Source of the DNA: Actinomycetes bacterium
Lineage (GTDB): Bacteria > Actinomycetota > Actinomycetes > Actinomycetales > Microbacteriaceae
Reading direction: 5' to 3'
NCBI GenBank assembly: GCA_023390155.1
Contig: JAEWDJ010000512.1
Coordinates: 1-12,059, forward strand
Length of the DNA: 12,059 bases
Shown here piece after piece: positions 1-6,517 of this stretch. The notes under the pieces were generated by a model that was not told the origin of the DNA, searched no databases, and worked only from the letters and a program-made list of their open reading frames with translations. Positions within the stretch are counted from its first letter, which is position 1. Each line of letters starts with the position of its first letter. A program made the translations under genes and the position numbers.

Positions 1-1459
1 CACCCGCCCCACCCGCCGCGCCACCGCCGCCCGCGCTGCGCTCCCGGTGGGCGAGCAGGGCGGCGAGCACGAGCTCCGCGACCGCGGGAGCGGCGGGCGA
101 CCGGTCCGAGTGGGCGCGGTCGATCAGGGTGGTGTCCATCGTCCCGGCCTGCACCTCGGGGTCGGCCAGCAGGTCGCGCAGCCAGGCCACATTGCTCGTC
201 GCACCCAGGATGCTCGTCCCGGCGAGCGCCGTGTCGAGGCGGGCCAGCGCGACGGAGCGGTCTTCGCCCCACGCCACGATCTTCGCCAGCATCGGGTCGT
301 ACTCTGTGACGATGTCGAGACCCGCCGCGAGGCCGCTGTCGACCCGGACGCCCTCCCCCGACGCCTCCCGGAGCGCGAGCACCGTCCCGCCGCCGGGGAG
401 GAACCCGCGGTCGGCGTCCTCCGCGTAGACGCGGGCCTCGACCGCGTGCCCGACGAGCGCCACGTCGTCCTGCCCGAAGCCGAGCGGCTCGCCCGCCGCG
501 ATCCGCAACTGCCACTCGACGAGGTCGAGCCCCGTGACGAGCTCCGTGACGGGATGCTCGACCTGCAGCCGCGTGTTCATCTCCATGAAGAAGAACTCCC
601 CCGGCGCCGCGGCCGAGACGAGGAACTCCACCGTGCCCGCCCCGACATACGACACGCTCTCCGCCACCCGGCACGCGGCCGCGCCGATGCGGGCGCGCGT
701 CTCCGCGTCGAGCAGGGGCGACGGCGCCTCCTCGATGACCTTCTGGTGCCGGCGCTGCAGCGAGCACTCGCGCTCGCCGAGGTGCACCACGGCGCCGTGG
801 GTGTCGGCCAGCACCTGCACCTCGATGTGCCGGGGCGCGTCGACCAGTCGCTCGAGGAAGAGCGTGTCGTCGCCGAAGGCCGACGCGGCGACCCGCCGCG
901 CCGCGCGGAGCGCCTCCGGCAGGTCGGCGGCGGCGCGCACGGCCTGCATCCCCTTGCCGCCGCCGCCCGCAGACGGCTTGACCAGCACGGGATAGCCGAC
1001 GCGCTCGGCCGCGGCGATCAGCTCCTCGTCGCTCAGGCCCGGTTCGGCGATGCCCGGGATGGTCGGCACGTCGTGCGCCTCCACCTGGCGCTTCGCCGCG
1101 ATCTTGTCGCCCATCACCTGGAGCGCTCGAACGCCCGGGCCGACGAACCCGATGCCGGCGGCGGCGCACGCCTCCGCGAGCGCCGGGTTCTCGGAGAGGA
1201 ATCCGTAGCCGGGATGCACGGCGCCCGCCCCGGTGGCGGTGGCGGCCGCGACGATCGCATCGACGTCGAGGTAGCTCTCGCGGGCCGGAGCCGGGCCGAG
1301 CCGAACGGCGAGATCCGCCAGCGCGACGTGCGGGGCGTCGCGGTCGGCGTCGCTGTACACGGCGACCGAGCGGATGCCGAGCCGGCGCAGCGTCCGGATG
1401 ATCCGGCAGGCGATCTCGCCGCGGTTGGCGACCAGGACGGAGGAGAAGGGGACGGTCAT
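1..1459 (-). CDS. accA1: Acyl-CoA (probably 3-methylcrotonyl-CoA) carboxylase alpha subunit, biotin carboxylase part; C-terminus cut by window edge
   Basis: This subunit carries out the ATP-dependent carboxylation of biotin in a cytoplasmic acyl-CoA carboxylase. I translated 486 residues from the minus strand; the frame is open to the window edge, so the C-terminal linker and the biotin-carrier domain with its AMKM-type lysine are not visible. Seen: the N-terminal ANRGEIA motif (residues 11-17), HPGYGFLSEN (82-91), ATP-grasp lysines K119 and K161, the Gly-rich loop GGGGKGM (165-171), RRHQK (236-240), and the catalytic EMNTRLQVEHPVTE segment (293-306, with E293, R297 and E301); E278 and R343 match E. 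coli AccC metal and bicarbonate residues. The visible end (about 474-486) is a Gly/Ala-rich stretch. The ATG lies 5 nt after the carboxyltransferase stop, so the two are almost certainly cotranscribed. The biotin carboxylase call is firm; the methylcrotonyl substrate is inferred from the partner gene. Confidence 0.93.
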   Translation of the reverse strand, partial: MTVPFSSVLVANRGEIACRIIRTLRRLGIRSVAVYSDADRDAPHVALADLAVRLGPAPARESYLDVDAIVAAATATGAGAVHPGYGFLSENPALAEACAAAGIGFVGPGVRALQVMGDKIAAKRQVEAHDVPTIPGIAEPGLSDEELIAAAERVGYPVLVKPSAGGGGKGMQAVRAAADLPEALRAARRVAASAFGDDTLFLERLVDAPRHIEVQVLADTHGAVVHLGERECSLQRRHQKVIEEAPSPLLDAETRARIGAAACRVAESVSYVGAGTVEFLVSAAAPGEFFFMEMNTRLQVEHPVTELVTGLDLVEWQLRIAAGEPLGFGQDDVALVGHAVEARVYAEDADRGFLPGGGTVLALREASGEGVRVDSGLAAGLDIVTEYDPMLAKIVAWGEDRSVALARLDTALAGTSILGATSNVAWLRDLLADPEVQAGTMDTTLIDRAHSDRSPAAPAVAELVLAALLAHRERSAGGGGAAGGAG

Positions 1460-1464
1460 GGGGA

Positions 1465-3027
1465 TCACATCCGGAAGAGGCCGAAGGCGGTGTCGGGGAG
1501 TGGCGCGCGGGAGACGACGTCGAGGGCCAGCCCGAGGATCGTCCGCGTCTCGGCCGGGTCGATCACGCCGTCGTCCCAGAGGCGCGCGGTCGAGTAGTAC
1601 GGGTCGCCCTGCTCCTCGTACTGCGCCGCGATCGGCGCCCGGAACGCGGCCTCCTCCTCGGCGCCCCACTCCTCGCCGCGCGCCTCGAGCTGGTCGCGTT
1701 TGACGGTGGCGAGCACGCTGGCCGCCTGCGCGCCGCCCATGACCGAGATGCGGGCGGCGGGCCACATCCAGAGGAACCGTGGCGAGTAGGCGCGGCCGCA
1801 CATCGAGTAGTTGCCGGCGCCGAACGAACCGCCGATCACCACGGTGAGCTTCGGGACCCTCGCCGTCGCGACGGCGGTCACCATCTTGGCGCCGTTCTTG
1901 GCAATGCCGCCGGCCTCGTAGTCGCGCCCCACCATGAACCCCGAGATGTTCTGGAGGAACAGCAGCGGGATGCCGCGCTGGTCGCAGAGCTCGATGAAGT
2001 GCGCGCCCTTGAGGGCCGACTCGCTGAACAGCACGCCGTTGTTGGCGACGATGCCGACCGGGTGGCCGTGGAGGTGCGCGAACCCGGTGACGAGCGTCGT
2101 GCCGTACTCGGGCTTGAACTCGGTGAAGCCGCCGCCGTCGACGAGCCGGTCGATGACCTCGTGCACGTCGTAGGGGGCCTGCACGTCGACCGGGACCACG
2201 TCGTAGAGCCCCGCGGGGTCGGCGGCCGGCTCGGCCGTCGGCGCCACGTCCCACGCCGGCGCGGCCGGAGCCGGCAGCGTCGCGACGATGTCGCGCACGA
2301 TCGCGAGCGCGTGCTCGTCGTTCTCGGCCAGGTGGTCCACCACCCCCGAGGTGCGCGCGTGGAGGTCGCCCCCGCCCAGCTCCTCGGCCGTGACGACCTC
2401 GCCGATCGCCGCCTTCACCAGCGGCGGGCCGCCGAGGAAGATCGTTCCCTGCTCGCGCACGATCACCGTCTCGTCGCTCATGGCCGGGACGTACGCGCCG
2501 CCCGCCGTGCAGGAGCCGAGCACCGCGGCGATCTGCGGGATCTTCGCGGCCGAGAGCCGCGCCTGGTTGTAGAAGATGCGGCCGAAGTGGTCGCGGTCGG
2601 GGAAGACGTCGTCCTGCATCGGCAGGAAGGCGCCGCCCGAGTCGACCAGGTAGATACAGGGGAGGCGGTTCTCCAGTGCGATCTCCTGCGCACGCAGGTG
2701 CTTCTTGACCGTCATCGGGTAGTAGGTGCCGCCCTTGACCGTCGCGTCGTTGCACACGACCATCACGTGCCGGCCGTGGACCAGGCCGATGCCGGCGATG
2801 ACGCCCGCGGCCGGACTCTCGTCCCCGTACATCCCGGTGGCGGCGAGCGGGGCGATCTCGAGGAACGGGCTGCCCTCGTCGAGCAGGGCGTCCACGCGGT
2901 CGCGCGGGAGGAGCTTGCCGCGCGAGAGGTGGCGCTCGCGCGCCCGCTCCGGGCCGCCCTGCGCGGCGACCGCGAGGCGCTCGCGCAGCTCGGCGACCAG
3001 CTCGCGCTGCGTGGTGGTGGCGGGCAT
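1465..3027 (-). CDS. accD1: 3-methylcrotonyl-CoA carboxylase beta subunit (carboxyltransferase)
   Basis: This subunit transfers CO2 from carboxybiotin to an acyl-CoA, most likely 3-methylcrotonyl-CoA in leucine degradation, as a cytoplasmic complex with the adjacent alpha subunit. It is a two-domain crotonase-fold carboxyltransferase of about 520 residues, normal for the family. Seen, numbered from the chosen start: VDSGGAFLPMQDDVFPDRDH (128-147), CTAGGAYVP (173-181), GTIFLGGPPLVKAA, GGGDLHARTSGV, the second-domain VIGGSFGAGNYSMCGRAY (397-414) and the terminal FGLFRM. The Phe-Pro-Asp-Arg-Asp-His stretch and the FRM end resemble methylcrotonyl-CoA rather than propionyl- or acetyl-CoA carboxylase beta subunits. 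I chose the ATG at 3027 because AGGGAG (3032-3037) sits 4 nt upstream. The in-frame ATG at 3051 adds eight residues but has no good ribosome site and touches the operator; it would need a leaderless message. Product call firm, start moderately sure. Confidence 0.94.
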   Translation of the reverse strand: MPATTTQRELVAELRERLAVAAQGGPERARERHLSRGKLLPRDRVDALLDEGSPFLEIAPLAATGMYGDESPAAGVIAGIGLVHGRHVMVVCNDATVKGGTYYPMTVKKHLRAQEIALENRLPCIYLVDSGGAFLPMQDDVFPDRDHFGRIFYNQARLSAAKIPQIAAVLGSCTAGGAYVPAMSDETVIVREQGTIFLGGPPLVKAAIGEVVTAEELGGGDLHARTSGVVDHLAENDEHALAIVRDIVATLPAPAAPAWDVAPTAEPAADPAGLYDVVPVDVQAPYDVHEVIDRLVDGGGFTEFKPEYGTTLVTGFAHLHGHPVGIVANNGVLFSESALKGAHFIELCDQRGIPLLFLQNISGFMVGRDYEAGGIAKNGAKMVTAVATARVPKLTVVIGGSFGAGNYSMCGRAYSPRFLWMWPAARISVMGGAQAASVLATVKRDQLEARGEEWGAEEEAAFRAPIAAQYEEQGDPYYSTARLWDDGVIDPAETRTILGLALDVVSRAPLPDTAFGLFRM

Positions 3028-3054
3028 CGTGCTCCCTGTCGTCGTCGACATCTC

Positions 3055-3072
3055 GGTTAGTGGTCGCTAACC
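3055..3072. promoter_or_regulatory. Operator O1, probable TetR-family binding site
   Basis: GGTTAGTGGTCGCTAACC is an 18-bp near-palindrome in which seven of eight symmetric base pairs match around a two-base centre. It matches O2 at 15 of 18 positions and has the same orientation. It lies between the carboxylase genes and the divergent TetR gene, just downstream of the predicted carboxylase transcription start, where a bound repressor would block elongation or initiation. Binding by the adjacent TetR protein is inferred from position and symmetry. Confidence 0.72.
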
Positions 3073-3079
3073 CGTTTTT

Positions 3080-3108
3080 AGGTTAGTGTTCATTAACCCA
3101 AAAGTCCA
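3080..3108 (-). promoter_or_regulatory. Predicted promoter of the carboxylase operon
   Basis: On the minus strand, -10 TAACCT (3080-3085) fits the actinobacterial TANNNT pattern. It is separated by 17 bp from a weak -35 TGGACT (3103-3108), which matches TTGACA at four of six positions. The predicted start would be near 3073, leaving a leader of roughly 45 nt to the ATG at 3027. O2 sits inside this promoter and O1 immediately downstream. Predicted from sequence only. Confidence 0.5.
3081..3098. promoter_or_regulatory. Operator O2, probable TetR-family binding site
   Basis: GGTTAGTGTTCATTAACC repeats O1, starting 26 bp further right. Seven of eight symmetric pairs match; the arms GGTTA/TAACC are perfect. 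It covers most of the -10 element and spacer of the predicted carboxylase promoter, a classic repression position. On the plus strand TAGGTT (3079-3084) or TAGTGT (3084-3089) could be the -10 of the regulator's own promoter, so autoregulation is likely. The 26-bp centre spacing is about 2.5 helical turns, which puts the two sites on opposite DNA faces. Confidence 0.72.
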
Positions 3109-3130
3109 CCCTCCCGAGAGACAGCCGACG

Positions 3131-3745
3131 ATGACCGATCTCCCCGCCGTCGAACGCCCCCCCCAGCGCAGTCGCGCCAAGGCCGACCGCCGGGCCGCCC
3201 TGCTCGACGCCGCGGCCGGGCTGTTCGCCGAGCGCGGCTTCAACGGGGTCTCGATCGAGGACCTGGGCGCGGCGGTCGGGGTGAGCGGGCCGGCGGTGTA
3301 CCGGCACTTCCCGTCCAAGCAGGCGGTGCTGGCCGCGCTGCTGGTCGGCGTGAGCGAGCTGCTGCTCGAGGGCGGGGCCGCGGTCGAGCAGGAGAGCGCG
3401 GACGCCACCGGCGCACTCCGTGCCCTCATCGCCTTCCACGTGGACTTCGCCCTCGACGCGCCCGACACCATCCGGGTACAGGACCGGGATCTGGAGGCCC
3501 TGCCGGAGGCCGAGCAGCGGCAGGTGCGCCGCCTCCAGCGCCGCTACGTCGAGGTGTGGACGCGCGTGCTCGGCGAGCTGCAGCCCGGGCTCGCACCCGA
3601 CGAGCTCCGGGTACGCGTGCAGGCCACCTTCGGCCTCATCAACTCCACCCCGCACTCGACCAGGGTCGGCGCCGCGCAGGTCGCGCGGGGCCAGGTGCGG
3701 CCGGTGCTCGAGCGCATGGCCTGGGCGGCGCTGACGGCGCCGTGA
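3131..3745 (+). CDS. TetR/AcrR-family transcriptional repressor (likely regulator of the divergent carboxylase operon)
   Basis: This is a cytoplasmic DNA-binding repressor of 204 residues, the usual TetR length. The N-terminal helix-turn-helix is clear: RRAALLDAAAGLFAERGFNG (20-39), then SIEDLGAAVGVSGPAVYRHF (41-60) with the recognition helix and the PSKQAVL continuation. The C-terminal part (about 70-204) is a helical ligand-binding domain of unknown ligand; an acyl-CoA or branched-chain intermediate is a reasonable guess from the neighbours. I chose ATG 3131, with a weak GAGAG ribosome site about 10 nt upstream. The frame opens with GTG at 3086, but that start lies inside operator O2 and adds a non-family leader. 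In mycobacteria a TetR protein (BkaR, Rv2506) lies near accA1/accD1 and represses branched-chain keto-acid genes; this may be the counterpart, judged by context only. Confidence 0.9.
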   Translation: MTDLPAVERPPQRSRAKADRRAALLDAAAGLFAERGFNGVSIEDLGAAVGVSGPAVYRHFPSKQAVLAALLVGVSELLLEGGAAVEQESADATGALRALIAFHVDFALDAPDTIRVQDRDLEALPEAEQRQVRRLQRRYVEVWTRVLGELQPGLAPDELRVRVQATFGLINSTPHSTRVGAAQVARGQVRPVLERMAWAALTAP

Positions 3746-3747
3746 GG

Positions 3748-3784
3748 CGCACGACCGGCTCCGGTCCCGGGTCGGTCGCGTGCG
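3748..3784 (+). terminator. Possible hairpin after the TetR gene
   Basis: Outer arms CGCACG (3748-3753) and CGTGCG (3779-3784) enclose an inner inverted repeat GACCG/CGGTC (3753-3757 and 3762-3766, loop GCTC). It starts 3 nt after the TetR stop. There is no real T tract after it (only TT at 3785-3786), so if it terminates transcription it does so poorly or with a factor. It abuts a possible -10 TAGGGT (3786-3791) for the acylase gene, which has no recognisable -35. Confidence 0.33.
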
Positions 3785-3821
3785 TTAGGGTCCAAGGGAG
3801 GCATCGAGCTCGAGGAGGCAC

Positions 3822-6452
3822 GTGGGCGACGACACCCCGCGACTGCGACTGCACCACCGCTTCTGGCGCGTGCTGGGCGGCGCACTGGCGATCATCCTCG
3901 TCATCGTGGCCATCGCCGGCGGGGTCGGGTTCTGGACCGTGACGCGCTCCTTCCCGCAGACCTCCGGCACCCTCGACGTGCCCGGGCTCGAGAAGCCGGT
4001 CACCGTGTACCGCGACTCCGCGGGCATCCCGCAGATCGTCGCCTCGACCGCGGACGACCTGTTCCGCGCTCAGGGCTACGTGCACGCCCAGGACCGGTTC
4101 TGGGAGATGGACTTCCGCAGGCACGTCACCTCCGGCCGGCTCTCCGAGATGTTCGGCGCGAGCCAGGTGCCGACCGACACCTTCATCCGCACCCTCGGCT
4201 GGCGCCGCGTCGCCGAGCAGGAGGTGAAACTGCTCGACCCCACCGCGCTCCGCTACTACCAGGCGTACGCCGACGGCGTGAACGCCTACCTCGCGGCGCA
4301 CTCCGGGGCGGAGCTCAGCGTGGAGTACGCCGTGCTGGGGCTGCAGAACCCCGGCTACACGCCCGAGAAGTGGACGCCCGCCGACTCCGTCGCGTGGCTG
4401 AAGGCGATGGCCTGGGACCTGCGCTCGAACCTCGAGGAGGAGGTCGACCGCGCCCTGCTCGCCACCTCCCTCACGCCCGAGCAGATCGCCGAGCTGCACC
4501 CCGGCTACGACTACGCCGGCCATCCCACGATCACGGCGGGGGGCGGCGGGAACCCGGCCGCGACGACGCCGGACGCCGCGGCGGGATCGCCGGACGCGGA
4601 CACCGGCGGGGCCGCGGATACCGCCGGCGGTGACGCCGCCGCCCTGGCCGCCGCGCCCGTCGATACGTACCGCTCCCAGCTGGAGCAGGTGTCGGCCAGC
4701 CTGGAGTCCCTCCCCCGCCTGATGGGCCCGGCCGGGAGCGACATCGGCTCCAACTCGTGGGTCGTCTCGGGCGCCCTCACCGACACGGGCAAGCCGCTGC
4801 TGGCCAACGACCCGCACCTGGGCGCCTCGCTGCCCTCCGTCTGGTACCAGGTGGGCCTCCACTGCAAAGCGGTCGGCCCGGACTGCCCCTTCGACGTCAG
4901 CGGCTTCGGCTTCTCCGGCTTCCCGGGCGTCGTCATCGGCCACAACGACCGCATCTCCTGGGGCTTCACGAACCTCGGGCCCGACGTCGCAGACCTCTAT
5001 GTCGAGAAGGTCAGCGGGGACACGTACGAATACGACGGCGCCGCGGTCCCGCTCGAGGTGCGGAAGGAGACGATCCGCGTCGCGGGCGGCAAGAACGTCC
5101 CCCTCACGATCCGGTCGACCCGGCACGGGCCGATCATCACGAACCTCAGCGACGGGTACGCCGCCATCGCGAAGGACCAGGCGGGCAAGCTCGGCGTCCC
5201 GGCCCAGCAGTTCCAGCTGTCCCTGCAGTGGACGGCGCTGACGCCCGGTCCGACGGCCGGCGCGATCTTCGCCTTCGACACGGCGACCGACTGGGCGAGC
5301 TTCCGGGCCGCCGCCGCCGACTTCCAGGTACCGTCGCAGAACCTCGTCTACGCCGACGTCGACGGGCACATCGGCTACCAGGCGCCCGGCAGCGTTCCCG
5401 TGCGCGCCGCGGGCGACGGCACCGGGCCCGTGCCGGGCTGGACGAGCCAGTACGGCTGGGTGGGCACCATCCCCTACGACCAGCTGCCCTCCGAGCTCGA
5501 TCCCCCGAGCGGCTACATCGTGACGGCCAACAACGCGGCCGTCGGCCCGGACTACCCGGTGCTGATCACCCGGGACTGGGAGTACGGCTACCGCGCGAAC
5601 CAGATCACGCTCCGGCTGCAGAAACTGATCGCCGACGGCACCCCGATCACCGCGGACCGCATGGCGCAGCTCCAGGGCGACACCTACGACGCCAACGCGG
5701 CCACCCTCGTCCCGCTGCTCGAGAAGGTCGGGGCGGCTGCGGACCCGTCCTCCGGCGCCGCCCGGGGTGCCGCACTGCTCGCGGGCTGGGACTACCACGA
5801 CGACGCGGACAGCGCCGCCGCGGCGTACTTCAACGTGTTCTGGCGGAACCTCCTGCACGACGCCTTCGCGCGCAAGCTCCCGGCGTCGACGCCGCCGACG
5901 GGCGGGGACCGCTGGTTCGCCGTGGTGCAGAACCTCGTCACGCAGCCGGAGTCCCCGTGGTGGGCCGACGCCGAGCTGGGCACACGCGACCGCGACTCGA
6001 TGCTCGAGCGTGCGGCCTCGCAGGCCTGGACGGAGGCTCGCCGGCTGATGGGCGACGATCCGGCGCACTGGCGCTGGGACCGCATCCACACGCTCACGCT
6101 CACGAACGCGAGCCTCGGCACCTCGGGGGTCGCGCCCGTCGAGTGGCTGCTGAACCGGGGGCCGTACCCGATCGGCGGAGGCTCCAGCGTGGTCGAGGCG
6201 AACGGCTGGGACGCGTCCGTGGGCTACGCCGCGAACCGGGTCCCCTCCATGCGGATGGTCATCGACCTCGGCGACTTCGACCGGAGCCGGTGGATCAACC
6301 TGGCGGGCGCCTCAGGCCACGCGTTCGACGCGCACTACACGGATCAGACGGACCTCTGGGCGGCGAACAAGACGCTCCCCTGGGCGTTCAGCCGCGCGGC
6401 GATCGCCGCCGGGGCCGAGCAGACGCTGACGCTCCGTCCCGCGACGCGCTGA
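3822..6452 (+). CDS. Penicillin acylase-family Ntn hydrolase, membrane-anchored
   Basis: This is an amidase of the penicillin/cephalosporin/AHL acylase family, made as one chain and cut autocatalytically into alpha and beta chains. A membrane segment at about 17-40 would anchor it outside the membrane. Seen: the alpha motif GYVHAQDRFWEMDFRR (85-100); the nucleophile Ser310 in GSNSWVVSG, which becomes beta residue 1; His332 in NDPH, beta His23 as in cephalosporin acylases; TANN (568-571), expected to hold the oxyanion Asn; and a GGGSSVVEANGWD segment whose Glu792 may be the charge-relay acid. Cys348 and Cys355 could form a disulfide. Residues 239-279, just before the cut site, are a low-complexity Ala/Gly/Asp/Thr stretch. 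GTG 3822 is chosen because AGGAGG (3813-3818) precedes it by 3 nt. At 876 residues it is long for the family. Substrate unknown: beta-lactam, acyl-homoserine lactone or another amide are all possible. Confidence 0.92.
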   Translation: MGDDTPRLRLHHRFWRVLGGALAIILVIVAIAGGVGFWTVTRSFPQTSGTLDVPGLEKPVTVYRDSAGIPQIVASTADDLFRAQGYVHAQDRFWEMDFRRHVTSGRLSEMFGASQVPTDTFIRTLGWRRVAEQEVKLLDPTALRYYQAYADGVNAYLAAHSGAELSVEYAVLGLQNPGYTPEKWTPADSVAWLKAMAWDLRSNLEEEVDRALLATSLTPEQIAELHPGYDYAGHPTITAGGGGNPAATTPDAAAGSPDADTGGAADTAGGDAAALAAAPVDTYRSQLEQVSASLESLPRLMGPAGSDIGSNSWVVSGALTDTGKPLLANDPHLGASLPSVWYQVGLHCKAVGPDCPFDVSGFGFSGFPGVVIGHNDRISWGFTNLGPDVADLYVEKVSGDTYEYDGAAVPLEVRKETIRVAGGKNVPLTIRSTRHGPIITNLSDGYAAIAKDQAGKLGVPAQQFQLSLQWTALTPGPTAGAIFAFDTATDWASFRAAAADFQVPSQNLVYADVDGHIGYQAPGSVPVRAAGDGTGPVPGWTSQYGWVGTIPYDQLPSELDPPSGYIVTANNAAVGPDYPVLITRDWEYGYRANQITLRLQKLIADGTPITADRMAQLQGDTYDANAATLVPLLEKVGAAADPSSGAARGAALLAGWDYHDDADSAAAAYFNVFWRNLLHDAFARKLPASTPPTGGDRWFAVVQNLVTQPESPWWADAELGTRDRDSMLERAASQAWTEARRLMGDDPAHWRWDRIHTLTLTNASLGTSGVAPVEWLLNRGPYPIGGGSSVVEANGWDASVGYAANRVPSMRMVIDLGDFDRSRWINLAGASGHAFDAHYTDQTDLWAANKTLPWAFSRAAIAAGAEQTLTLRPATR
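4536..4658 (+). other. Low-complexity Ala/Gly/Asp/Thr linker inside the acylase
   Basis: Residues 239-279 of the acylase contain almost only Ala, Gly, Asp, Thr and Pro, with no hydrophobic core residues apart from one Leu. It lies between the end of the alpha chain and the Ser310 cleavage point, where family members carry a short spacer peptide that is removed during maturation. It is probably disordered and may be an extended or inserted spacer. Confidence 0.6.
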
Positions 6453-6490
6453 CGCAGGGGAACGCGTCCCACGAGCATGTCACCCGCCGG

Positions 6491-6510
6491 ACGCCGCCAG
6501 ACGCCGCCAG
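6491..6510. repeat. Perfect 10-bp tandem duplication
   Basis: ACGCCGCCAG occurs twice in a row in the 65-bp gap between the convergent acylase and gltA genes. This is probably replication slippage. The gap also holds a weak six-pair inverted repeat (GCGTCC 6464-6469 with GGACGC 6489-6494, 19-nt loop) but no convincing terminator. Confidence 0.6.
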
Positions 6511-6517
6511 CCTCGCC

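Noticed and set aside
47..1597. Long plus-strand open frame opposite the biotin carboxylase
   Set aside because: Arg/Gly/Asp/Glu-rich translation with no recognisable domain, antisense to a clear biotin carboxylase; typical by-product of high GC.
3078..3098. Iron-box reading of O2, because TTAGGTTAG matches a DtxR half-site
   Set aside because: The second half-site CTAACCTAA is absent at the right spacing; the symmetry axis belongs to the GGTTAGTG palindrome shared with O1.
3086..3130. Upstream GTG start for the TetR gene
   Set aside because: It lies within operator O2, lacks a ribosome site and adds 15 residues without family similarity.
3639..6089. 816-residue minus-strand open frame opposite the acylase
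   Set aside because: Composition is Arg/Gly/Val/Asp low-complexity, no motif, and it also runs into the TetR gene; shadow of the acylase.
6453..6517. Bidirectional terminator between the convergent acylase and gltA genes
   Set aside because: Only a six-pair stem with a 19-nt loop and no T tracts on either side; not enough to call.
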